A stretch of DNA of 8,590 bases, from contig SDNN01000123.1 of assembly GCA_004524425.1 (NCBI GenBank), positions 1 through 8,590 on the forward strand, written 5' to 3'. The stretch is from Promethearchaeota archaeon (GTDB lineage Archaea; Asgardarchaeota; Lokiarchaeia; Sigynarchaeales; SOKP01). Under the pieces are notes generated by a model. The model made no database searches. It saw only the letters and a program-made list of their open reading frames with translations, and was not told where the DNA came from. This document shows, in pieces, positions 1-6,294 of this stretch. The stretch's first letter is position 1. The number at the start of each line of letters is the position of its first letter. The position numbers were made by a program, and so were the translations under genes.

Positions 1-2
1 AT

Positions 3-764
3 AGGGATTTTGATCAAATTGATGGATTTATGTTCATGTTAGCTGGAGGTGGCGGAGAAACTATCTGGTATCTTGACGCGGTCGGGTATTCTTGGGAGCC
101 AGGATACACAGTTGGAGATAATAATGAAGAAGGATTATTACTAAATTTTCAAAATGCTAGAACTCTCGATTGGATAGGGTATTCTTTAGACGGGCAATCC
201 AATAGAACAATATTTGGTAATTCGACAATTCCACTTCCTAAAATAGATGGAGTACATACAATTCAAGTATTCGGAAATAACACGTCCGGTACTATGTTTA
301 AGTCAGATGTAAAATTTTTTACTGTTGATAATAATGCTCCAGTTTCATTAATATCTTTTATTCCTCATAGTGGTATTAATGAAGTAAACGAAACTACAGT
401 ATTTACTATATCCGCTGATGATGGATTAGGCTCTGGAGTGTCTATAATACGATATCAAATTAATGATTCGGGTTGGATTGATTATAGTAGCTCATTTGAC
501 TTATCTGGTCTGAGTACAGATGAATACTATAACATCTCTTATTATTCAGTTGATAATGTAGGTCATATTGAAGAAGTAAAATTTGTAGTAGTTGTACTAA
601 TTGATATTACTACTCCGAGTCCTCCCCCTTCCAATGGAGGTGGAGGTGGTGGAAGTGATGGAACTGATGATGCAGCAATACCACTTGGAAATTTATACCT
701 CATTTTCATTTTAATTGGAATAATTGGAGTTATATTCTACACCAAGAAGAGAATTATATCCTAA
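3..764 (+). CDS. Surface protein with Ig-like repeats and C-terminal membrane anchor (3' part only)
   Basis: The frame is open to the window edge, so this is the C-terminal 253 residues of a longer protein; the first ATG (position 30) is probably internal. Counting from that Met, residues 1-40 include a run of glycines and a Trp/Tyr/Asp-rich stretch that I cannot assign. Residues about 45-100 (WIGYSLDGQ ... FFTVD) match the Ig-like/PKD-type repeats common in archaeal surface proteins. Residues about 104-190 form a second beta-rich repeat ending YYSVDNVGHIEE, which resembles OmpL47-type repeats. A Pro/Gly/Ser linker (about 194-214) leads to a hydrophobic helix (about 221-237) and a basic tail (KKR). 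At least six N-x-S/T sequons suggest an N-glycosylated exterior. The likely role is S-layer, adhesion or other surface display; the substrate is unknown. It is read towards the MFS gene and ends at T-tracts. Confidence 0.85.
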   Translation, partial: RDFDQIDGFMFMLAGGGGETIWYLDAVGYSWEPGYTVGDNNEEGLLLNFQNARTLDWIGYSLDGQSNRTIFGNSTIPLPKIDGVHTIQVFGNNTSGTMFKSDVKFFTVDNNAPVSLISFIPHSGINEVNETTVFTISADDGLGSGVSIIRYQINDSGWIDYSSSFDLSGLSTDEYYNISYYSVDNVGHIEEVKFVVVVLIDITTPSPPPSNGGGGGGSDGTDDAAIPLGNLYLIFILIGIIGVIFYTKKRIIS

Positions 765-799
765 TTTTTTAATATTTTTTTTTATTTTCTTAATTTTTA
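765..799 (+). terminator. T-tract terminator after the surface protein gene
   Basis: Directly after the TAA stop there are runs of 6, 9, 4 and 5 T residues separated by one to three other bases, with no GC-rich hairpin. This is the usual form of intrinsic termination by archaeal RNA polymerase. The minus-strand MFS gene converges on the same 75-base gap but has no comparable U-tract in its own direction, so its 3' end is undefined. Confidence 0.65.
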
Positions 800-839
800 C
801 TGATATAGAGAAATAGTTGAGAAATTTAATTTTTGGGTC

Positions 840-2174
840 TTAAATTCGTTCATTTACAGTTTGAACGATTTTTTGATGGTCTTTATTAAATGTTTTAAGA
901 ACAACCAACCAACAAATAGTTCCTGGTATGAAAAACAGCATTCCGATTGAAATGGCAGTATAAAAACTATATCCGAACGACTCGAAAATAATTCCTAATA
1001 CCAGAGGCCCTATAGCTCCGCCAAGCTCTTCAACAAACCTGTTAACCGCATAAACTGAACCTCTGGTTTCAGGTAAATTGACTGAATTAATAATGGGAGG
1101 TTGGTTGGGATCATACATGCCAAGTAAAAAAGCTCCAAAAGTAAAAAGTATTATAAAAGTTAATATCCCTGGATTCATCAAAGCTGCTGTCAGACTATCA
1201 GTAGATTCTGCTGGAGTACCTTGTATCCAAAAGACTAGCATGAAATAAGGAGTCGTTATTGTAAATGAGATAACAATCAACCATATTCTAAATTTTTCAT
1301 TCTTTTTTGCGAATTTATCTCCTAGCTTGCCCCAAAAAAATATACCTAATAGCTGGAATGGAATAATAAATAAAATGTAAATTAAGCTTACTGTAAAAGG
1401 TGTTAAATGAGCGGGTCCTTCAATGAGAAATGGATAAAAGCTAAAGATAATTATTCCCATTCCTAATAAAGAGAAAATTCCTTCCAGGAAGATAAGAAGA
1501 TTTGTTCTCTTTTGAAAAAGATCTTTAAAATTCTTCCAGGTTAAATGATAATCATAATCGAAATCTTTTGTATTCTTATTCCTATCTTGGATGAGTTTCT
1601 CATTGCTTCCCATTTGGTAATTCTGACCTTTCACTCCATATAAAACAAACATTATGATTGTCAAGGCAGTAGCAATAAAATAGGGCAATTGCCAAGATGG
1701 AGATAATAAACTTGCCAAAAACAAACCACATAACATCCCAATAAGAGTAAATATTGATGATAATCCATAATAATGACCCTTTTTATCTAGAGGCGCTCCA
1801 TCTGCAATAATCGCCTGAGCAATAGGGATGTAACCTCCAGACCCGAAGCCTATGAAGAGAAGACCGAGAAAAAGCATGAGATATTCAAAAGCATAAGCAG
1901 ATAATATTAATCCTAATATCCAAAATGTTAATGACATCATGGCTGTAAATTTTCGTGAGAGTTTATCAGCTAAAATTCCAAATAATAAACACGCAATGGC
2001 AGATCCACCCATGAGTGCCGTCATTAGTAATCCCATTTCTATAGCTTCAAATCTGCCTTCTCCAAAAAAAGCATGTGATATCACGATTAAATTCGGAAGT
2101 AATACATGTCTCGAAAATGCTTTTAAAAAAAATCCAAAGAGTATAAATTGAATGGTGAAATCTCGTTTTTCCAT
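840..2174 (-). CDS. MFS transporter, 12-helix, Spinster-like
   Basis: A major facilitator superfamily permease of usual length (444 residues from the ATG at 2174) with about twelve hydrophobic segments. Numbering from that Met, the loop 2-3 motif A is at about 66-75 (GILADKLSRK) and its echo in the second half is at about 282-291 (GKLGDKFAKK), the duplicated signature of the family. A long charged cytosolic loop lies at about 183-223, between the two six-helix halves. Residues 367-395 (LPETRGSVYAVNRF ... GPLVLG) resemble the helix 10-11 region of Spinster-like and related MFS proteins. The substrate cannot be read from the sequence; a lipid, drug or organic anion is possible. A TTG four codons upstream (2186) is an alternative start; neither start has a convincing ribosome binding site. 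It lies downstream of the 221-residue membrane protein gene on the same strand but probably has its own promoter. Confidence 0.9.
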   Translation of the reverse strand: MEKRDFTIQFILFGFFLKAFSRHVLLPNLIVISHAFFGEGRFEAIEMGLLMTALMGGSAIACLLFGILADKLSRKFTAMMSLTFWILGLILSAYAFEYLMLFLGLLFIGFGSGGYIPIAQAIIADGAPLDKKGHYYGLSSIFTLIGMLCGLFLASLLSPSWQLPYFIATALTIIMFVLYGVKGQNYQMGSNEKLIQDRNKNTKDFDYDYHLTWKNFKDLFQKRTNLLIFLEGIFSLLGMGIIIFSFYPFLIEGPAHLTPFTVSLIYILFIIPFQLLGIFFWGKLGDKFAKKNEKFRIWLIVISFTITTPYFMLVFWIQGTPAESTDSLTAALMNPGILTFIILFTFGAFLLGMYDPNQPPIINSVNLPETRGSVYAVNRFVEELGGAIGPLVLGIIFESFGYSFYTAISIGMLFFIPGTICWLVVLKTFNKDHQKIVQTVNERI

Positions 2175-2256
2175 GGGACGATTCAATTTCTTTTTAATTT
2201 GTGTATGAAATTATGCATCGAATAAATATCATTTTCTTCTTGCCAAGATTGCGAAA

Positions 2257-2264
2257 TATTTAAA
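2257..2264 (-). promoter_or_regulatory. Probable TATA box for the MFS gene
   Basis: Read on the minus strand this is TTTAAATA, an exact fit to the archaeal TATA consensus, preceded by a pyrimidine-rich TCTTC. Initiation about 25 bases downstream would give a leader of roughly 45-60 nt before the TTG/ATG start. It sits just beyond the T-tract that should end the preceding transcript, so the MFS gene is probably transcribed independently. No transcript data were available. Confidence 0.5.
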
Positions 2265-2270
2265 GAAGAT

Positions 2271-2302
2271 AATAAAAAAAGAAAAAAGATAAGTATATAC
2301 TT
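2271..2302 (-). terminator. T-tract terminator with adjacent 12-bp palindrome
   Basis: Downstream of the 221-residue membrane protein gene, the minus strand reads a perfect 12-base palindrome (AAGTATATACTT, 2291-2302), then TATC and two long runs of T (six and seven) separated by one C. The T runs alone would be expected to release archaeal RNA polymerase. The palindrome has no loop and is A+T-rich, so a stable hairpin is doubtful; it could instead be a protein site. Confidence 0.6.
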
Positions 2303-2330
2303 TTATTTTCAGAAGTTTTCATTATCTTTT

Positions 2331-2996
2331 CTAATAATTCCAACCCAAAATACCAAAAGCTATTATGTTCATAATGATAGGCACGGCATATATTATTCCG
2401 ATTGCCATTTTTTTCTGTTTATCATTATCCAAACCGATTACAATCGTTGCACCAGCAAAAAAGAAGAAGTAACCTATTACAAATATCATCCATATCCCCC
2501 CAAACGATAAATTCCACCAGGGATATTCCCAAACTAAATGGCCTCCAATATTTAGCAAGCATTCTATGAATACGCAGAATATGGCGAATCCTATTGAAAT
2601 GGCCCAACGATTGGGTAAGCCAAACATCTTTTTATCTTCATCTTCATAGAGCATGTAATAATAAACTATTCCTGCCATCAGAAACATGAAAATGATTTCT
2701 ATATTCCATCCGACAAAAACCCGGAAGGCCGTGTCTCCTGGAGTTGTCCAATACGCTGAATGTTGGGTTATTGCAAATACCCATCCATTCCATGTTTCAT
2801 TAAAAAAATCCAATCCAAACACGGTCAATCCTGCATAAATCGGATTCCAATCACCAGTATCACGCGCTTTATTTATCTCCTTGGCATATATATAGAAGAC
2901 TATAGCAAGTAAAGGTATAATATACCACTTTATCATCGATAAATCTCTTAAGCCGATTAATGCTCTTCTTGATGCTTCTGTCATCAATAATCCCAT
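2331..2996 (-). CDS. Uncharacterised six-helix membrane protein
   Basis: I do not recognise a named family. The 221 residues contain about six hydrophobic segments (roughly 22-38, 52-72, 92-115, 131-150, 163-188 and 196-217). Polar and aromatic residues cluster in or beside the membrane: FFNETWNGW at 64-72, GWNIEI at 97-102, and ECLLNIGGHLVWEYPWW at 145-161, including Glu67, Glu100, Glu145, His153 and Glu157. Several buried acidic, histidine and tryptophan residues suggest an enzyme or a binding protein for a pigment, quinone or lipid rather than a simple structural protein; this is inference only. The ATG at 2996 is supported by a strong ribosome binding site; a second Met four codons in is less well placed. 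It is the first gene on its strand and runs divergently from the soluble zinc-ribbon gene. Confidence 0.8.
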   Translation of the reverse strand: MGLLMTEASRRALIGLRDLSMIKWYIIPLLAIVFYIYAKEINKARDTGDWNPIYAGLTVFGLDFFNETWNGWVFAITQHSAYWTTPGDTAFRVFVGWNIEIIFMFLMAGIVYYYMLYEDEDKKMFGLPNRWAISIGFAIFCVFIECLLNIGGHLVWEYPWWNLSFGGIWMIFVIGYFFFFAGATIVIGLDNDKQKKMAIGIIYAVPIIMNIIAFGILGWNY

Positions 2997-2998
2997 TT

Positions 2999-3006
2999 GA
3001 TCACCC
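2999..3006 (-). promoter_or_regulatory. Ribosome binding site fixing the start at 2996
   Basis: The minus strand reads GGGTGATC then AA and ATG. GGTGATC is complementary to the conserved GATCACC near the 3' end of 16S rRNA, with five bases between GGTG and the start codon. This supports the first ATG and shows that leadered, Shine-Dalgarno-dependent translation is used here. Confidence 0.65.
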
Positions 3007-3076
3007 TTTAATGTGATTTTAAATAATTTAATATTCTAAAATTTAGTTTTAATTGTATTTAACTTATCTTATCAAC

Positions 3077-3086
3077 TATTTATATA
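3077..3086 (-). promoter_or_regulatory. Probable TATA box for the 221-residue membrane protein gene
   Basis: Read on the minus strand the element is TATATAAATA. Initiation about 25 bases downstream would give a leader of about 55 nt that contains the ribosome binding site. The surrounding sequence is very A+T-rich, so chance matches are common. Confidence 0.4.
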
Positions 3087-3168
3087 TTAAATTTTGAATA
3101 GCTTGCCAAAAAATTAAATTTAAAATTTTAGTTTACCATGAAAGTTTGCATTTTCGCTTTTAGTAAAA

Positions 3169-3177
3169 TTTAAAATA
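3169..3177 (+). promoter_or_regulatory. Probable TATA box for the soluble zinc-ribbon gene
   Basis: TTTAAAATA is preceded by the purine-rich AGTAAAA, which could act as a BRE. Initiation near position 3200 would leave a leader of about 30 nt carrying the Shine-Dalgarno sequence. With the minus-strand TATA box about 85 bases away, this makes a compact divergent promoter region. No other gene is visible in 2997-3232. Confidence 0.45.
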
Positions 3178-3219
3178 TTGAGGAAGATTAGAAATTAAAC
3201 TATTAAAAAGGTAAAAAAA

Positions 3220-3226
3220 GAGGAGA
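3220..3226 (+). promoter_or_regulatory. Shine-Dalgarno sequence deciding a TTG start
   Basis: GAGGAGA lies seven bases (from the GGAG core) before the TTG at 3233. The next in-frame ATG is nine codons further in, inside the predicted N-terminal helix, and has no such site. The spacing therefore selects TTG as the start. Confidence 0.7.
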
Positions 3227-3232
3227 CTTTTT

Positions 3233-3595
3233 TTGACTGAATTTGAAGATAAAGTAATGCAGATCCTTAAAAATATGGATCAAAAACTAGATAAAATCCT
3301 AGCTAATGGCTCAGAGGCCGCTGCTCCCACTAAAAAAGTGGAGCCAGAACCAGTTAAGGCTAGCGAACCCGCTCCATCTGCTCCCTCAACCGTAAAACCA
3401 TCAGCTGTAGTCGAAAAACAAGAAGAGGAAGAGAAAGCAAAAGAAAAACCCCCTGTAGAAGGAAGAAGAGTATGTGAATGTGGATCCACTGAATTTAATC
3501 AGGTAGAAGACAAGAGCAACGTTCTATATCAGCAGGGTGGAATAAAAATATATGCCAAACGATACGTTTGCAAAAAATGCGGCAAAGAGCAATAA
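3233..3595 (+). CDS. Small soluble zinc-ribbon protein with N-terminal coiled coil
   Basis: This 120-residue protein has three parts. Residues 1-24 form an amphipathic heptad-like helix (VMQILKNMDQKLDKIL), probably for oligomerisation. Residues 25-77 are a disordered Ala/Pro/Glu/Lys-rich linker. Residues 80-120 are a zinc ribbon with Cys81-x-Cys83 and Cys113-x2-Cys116. The first knuckle is CxCG rather than CxxC, and the 29 residues between the pairs suit a three-stranded ribbon. There is no signal peptide or membrane helix, so it should be cytosolic. The function is unknown: such ribbons bind nucleic acid, or act as adaptors in ribosome- or transcription-associated proteins. The TTG start is chosen from the upstream Shine-Dalgarno sequence. 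It has its own promoter and terminator, so it is probably monocistronic. Confidence 0.85.
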   Translation: MTEFEDKVMQILKNMDQKLDKILANGSEAAAPTKKVEPEPVKASEPAPSAPSTVKPSAVVEKQEEEEKAKEKPPVEGRRVCECGSTEFNQVEDKSNVLYQQGGIKIYAKRYVCKKCGKEQ

Positions 3596-3609
3596 TTGTC
3601 TAATCATCA

Positions 3610-3627
3610 TTTTTATTTTCTTTTTTT
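3610..3627 (+). terminator. T-tract terminator after the zinc-ribbon gene
   Basis: Runs of five, four and seven T residues begin about 15 bases after the stop codon, with no hairpin. The rest of the gap up to 3850 holds no open frame of note. Confidence 0.6.
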
Positions 3628-3779
3628 AAATATGAATTAAGGTTGACTTGGAAATTTTTTTTATAAAATTAGAACCTACATATTAAGCTGGACCACATAT
3701 AATATTCATATAAACAAATCGAATTAATTGACGCTTATTTTACCCCTTATTTTATTTTTAATAGAGTTATATGATTTCC

Positions 3780-3789
3780 TTTAAATATA
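3780..3789 (+). promoter_or_regulatory. Probable TATA box for the membrane zinc-ribbon gene at 3851
   Basis: TTTAAATATA fits the archaeal TATA consensus. Initiation near position 3813 would give a leader of under 40 nt ending in GGGTAAAGATCT before the ATG, which is at best a weak ribosome binding site. Confidence 0.5.
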
Positions 3790-3850
3790 ATGGTTTTTTT
3801 TTTCTATTAACCAAAATTATTAATGACAAAATTTCAAAGGGTAAAGATCT

Positions 3851-4894
3851 ATGAATCTGGATCAAAATATTAACAAAAATCATTTAATTATTATAAAAAC
3901 AGTCTATACTGCTCTACTCATTTTATTTTTCATTTCTCTCACGCAAACTTATTTTTATGATAAATACACCTTTATAGATCGTACAATATATCAAAGTGTT
4001 AGTGGATATGAATTTCTTTCTATCTTCGGTTGGCTCGGAATGATAATAATTATTATAGCTATAATATTCTTATATAAAAATAAATTGAGAAAGGCAATCT
4101 TAATAGGTCTAATCGGGTGTGCTACACTCGGATACGACTTTATTTATGCTAGCTATATTTACATTGCCATATTTAAATATCGTATTGAAGCGTGGTATTA
4201 TCTTGGGCTTTTTTCTTGGATTGGATTGATTAGTATCAATATATTATCATATACTATCACCAGAAAACACATTTCTAAACCGATGATACCTCAAGACTTG
4301 AGTAAAGAGGGGGCCTTCTCTTTAATAGGCGGCGCTATAGCATTAATATCTCTCTTATTTCCTGCATTATATTTAGATGTCGGTAGTCAGACTTTTGGAA
4401 ACAGAATTGTTAGCATATGGATGTGTGGTTGGTCACATGATGGATTTTTATTTACAGGATTTATAACTCTTATATTTCTTGGCATTTTTGGCATTCCTTG
4501 TACTATAGTAGTAATATATGCGAGCACACGTTCTATGTCCATTTATGAGAAAATAAAATCCCCATCAGAATATAAAGCTTTTTTAATTGAGAAATGGAAA
4601 AAATATGTGGGATATTTAATAGGAGTTCCCATAATATGGTTATTATTGTTAATATGGATAAATATCTCATTTTTCGCAGGTCATTTTGCGGCATTAGGTT
4701 TTGGGTTCTTTGGCCCCATCTTAGGTGGTGTTATTTCAGGAATAGGGTTAGCCATTTATAAACCAGACACATCTGTCCCTGTCTCACTTAATGCCCATTC
4801 TCAAGTAACTAAGAATTTCTGTACTAACTGCGGTAGTCCCATAATCTCGAAAAACGATGAATATTGTAGAAAGTGTGGTTTTAAATTAAATTAA
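3851..4894 (+). CDS. Eight-helix membrane protein with C-terminal zinc ribbon
   Basis: No named family is recognised for the membrane part. The 347 residues show about eight hydrophobic segments (roughly 12-30, 56-76, 83-102, 115-134, 155-175, 198-223, 253-275 and 278-302). An amphipathic charged stretch at 230-252 should lie in the cytosol. A short linker (about 304-321) then leads to a four-cysteine zinc ribbon: Cys324-x2-Cys327, eleven residues, Cys339-x2-Cys342 (CTNCGSPI ... YCRKCGFKL). This is the double zinc-ribbon type often appended to archaeal and bacterial membrane proteins. A reducing environment for the ribbon implies that the C-terminus is cytosolic, consistent with an even number of helices if the N-terminus is also inside. 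The function is unknown; a regulatory or docking role for the ribbon is inferred. The gene is flanked by T-tracts and probably stands alone. Confidence 0.85.
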   Translation: MNLDQNINKNHLIIIKTVYTALLILFFISLTQTYFYDKYTFIDRTIYQSVSGYEFLSIFGWLGMIIIIIAIIFLYKNKLRKAILIGLIGCATLGYDFIYASYIYIAIFKYRIEAWYYLGLFSWIGLISINILSYTITRKHISKPMIPQDLSKEGAFSLIGGAIALISLLFPALYLDVGSQTFGNRIVSIWMCGWSHDGFLFTGFITLIFLGIFGIPCTIVVIYASTRSMSIYEKIKSPSEYKAFLIEKWKKYVGYLIGVPIIWLLLLIWINISFFAGHFAALGFGFFGPILGGVISGIGLAIYKPDTSVPVSLNAHSQVTKNFCTNCGSPIISKNDEYCRKCGFKLN

Positions 4895-4920
4895 TTTTTT
4901 CTTATTTTTTTTAAATTTTT
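4895..4920 (+). terminator. T-tract terminator after the membrane zinc-ribbon gene
   Basis: Runs of six, eight and five T residues start immediately at the stop codon. The stretch is followed by more T-rich sequence to about 4943 and has no hairpin. Confidence 0.65.
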
Positions 4921-4956
4921 CATTTTAATTTCAATTCTTTTCCTTAGGAAATTTGT

Positions 4957-4974
4957 CATATTAATCTTAATATG
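4957..4974 (+). promoter_or_regulatory. 18-base palindrome, possible operator
   Basis: Two 8-base arms (CATATTAA and TTAATATG) are perfect inverted repeats around a 2-base centre (TC). The spacing and symmetry suit a dimeric winged-helix or helix-turn-helix regulator. A TATA-like TTTTTTAAATATGA follows about ten bases later (4985-4998), so the site could control a transcript that reaches the radical SAM gene with a long leader. A chance palindrome in A+T-rich sequence is not excluded. The rest of 4895-5156 contains only open frames of about ten codons. Confidence 0.35.
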
Positions 4975-5156
4975 GTTTAATGGTAGTTTTTTAAATATGA
5001 TGTTTTCATTTTACAACTAAAAGTCATGTTTTTAATTTGTTTAAAATTAAAAATTTAGATTAAGTCTCAATAAGAATCCATAATCAATAGAATCACGGTG
5101 CTCATGTAATTCCTCACGTTAGAATAAAGAATTATCTTGGTAATTTTAAGAACTTC

Positions 5157-6185
5157 TTGTTGAATAACTTTACAAATAACAAAGTTCCATACTCAGCACA
5201 AATAGAAGTTACTCTTAGATGTAATGCTAAATGTCCATTTTGTGCAGTAAAAACATTACCTGAATCTTATATTAATCACGAGATGACAACGGAGCAAGTC
5301 AAGCTCGTAATTGATCAATTAGCTAAATTAGGGATAAAATCTCTTTCATTAACTGGAGGAGAGCCAACCTTACGAGAAGATCTTCCTGATATAGTGCATT
5401 ATATGGGAATTGACCATGATTTCATAAGTGGAATGACTTCTAATGGATATTTACTTCCCAGATTATTACCCAAGTTAGAGGGTTTGGATTTTATATTAAC
5501 ATCAATCGATTATCCTACTGCTGAACTTCACGATAAATCACGTGGGATAAAAGTATTTGACAAGGTTATTGAATCAATTAAGATAGCCAATAAAATGGGA
5601 ATAAAAGTGATTATTAGTACTGTTGTGATGAAAAGTAATATCCATTTACTTGAAGATATATGTAATTTAGCAAAAAATTTAGGATGCCCCATTGAATTAT
5701 ATCCTTGTGAAGATATTGTGTGGGAAATTTCAGGAATTTCCTATCGAGTTAAAAATATTGAGGAAATGATTCCAAATATCAGTTTATGGGCAAATAAAAT
5801 TCGGATGTTAAGGAAAAAGTATAATAATATCTTAACTGAACCAGTATCAATCAATATTATTGAAAAAGGAGGTTTTGGTGGAAATCCAAAATATCAAAAT
5901 GATCTAAGGTGCCATGTTGCTCAGACATACATGTTTATTCGAAATAATGGTACAATTGATTATCCATGTAAAATACATCCAATAAAAACTTTTAATATAT
6001 TAAATCATTCACTATCGAACATATATAATTCATTAGAAGTAAAAGAAATGATGAATAACCATGATGATTATGATTTTTGCAATGGATGTCGCTTAGGTTG
6101 TGCAATCATGTCTTCGATCCCAACAAGGCTAACCACCTTATACTCAAAATATATAAAAAGTTATATCATGGGAAATTTGAGATAA
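5157..6185 (+). CDS. Radical SAM enzyme with SPASM/twitch-like C-terminus
   Basis: Residues about 14-180 are a radical SAM barrel. Cys22-x3-Cys26-x2-Cys29 should hold the [4Fe-4S] cluster that cleaves S-adenosylmethionine, and GGEP at 67-70 binds its amino group. Five C-terminal cysteines (252, 271, 308, 311 and 315, the last three as FCNGCRLGC) resemble a reduced SPASM or twitch domain holding an auxiliary cluster. An NNGTIDYPC segment fits the usual SPASM start with one extra residue after the glycine. Such enzymes modify peptides, cofactors or sugars; the substrate here is unknown. No ATG occurs before the CxxxCxxC motif, so the start must be TTG at 5157 (or 5160). The same frame stays open back to a stop at 5088, without ATG, GTG or further TTG. 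The length of 342 residues is normal. No maturation partner or precursor peptide gene is adjacent. Confidence 0.88.
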   Translation: MLNNFTNNKVPYSAQIEVTLRCNAKCPFCAVKTLPESYINHEMTTEQVKLVIDQLAKLGIKSLSLTGGEPTLREDLPDIVHYMGIDHDFISGMTSNGYLLPRLLPKLEGLDFILTSIDYPTAELHDKSRGIKVFDKVIESIKIANKMGIKVIISTVVMKSNIHLLEDICNLAKNLGCPIELYPCEDIVWEISGISYRVKNIEEMIPNISLWANKIRMLRKKYNNILTEPVSINIIEKGGFGGNPKYQNDLRCHVAQTYMFIRNNGTIDYPCKIHPIKTFNILNHSLSNIYNSLEVKEMMNNHDDYDFCNGCRLGCAIMSSIPTRLTTLYSKYIKSYIMGNLR

Positions 6186-6294
6186 GAAAAATCATAAATT
6201 TCTTAAATCTGTTTAGTTTATAACATTTCTTAAAGCAATATTCTTATACAAAAATTTAATTTTAATTCCATTTTTTATAACTTGTTGATTTAAT

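Noticed and set aside
640..662. G-rich repeat near the end of the surface protein gene
   Set aside because: It simply encodes the poly-glycine part of the linker before the membrane helix and needs no separate explanation.
1939..2151. Plus-strand open frame of 70 codons inside the MFS gene
   Set aside because: It is fully antisense to a well-supported transporter, and its product shows no recognisable domain or helix pattern.
2425..2607. Minus-strand open frame of 60 codons in another frame of the 221-residue membrane protein gene
   Set aside because: It overlaps a gene with a strong ribosome binding site and coherent membrane helices, and its Trp/Cys-rich product looks like an out-of-frame translation.
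3280..3489. Minus-strand open frame of 69 codons opposite the soluble zinc-ribbon gene
   Set aside because: Its Ser/Ala/Gly-rich composition is the complement of the Ala/Pro/Glu linker, and the plus-strand gene has a Shine-Dalgarno sequence and paired cysteines.
4895..5156. Search for a short precursor peptide upstream of the radical SAM gene
   Set aside because: The ATG-started frames here are only about 2-10 codons long and have no leader or core features, so a RiPP system is not supported.
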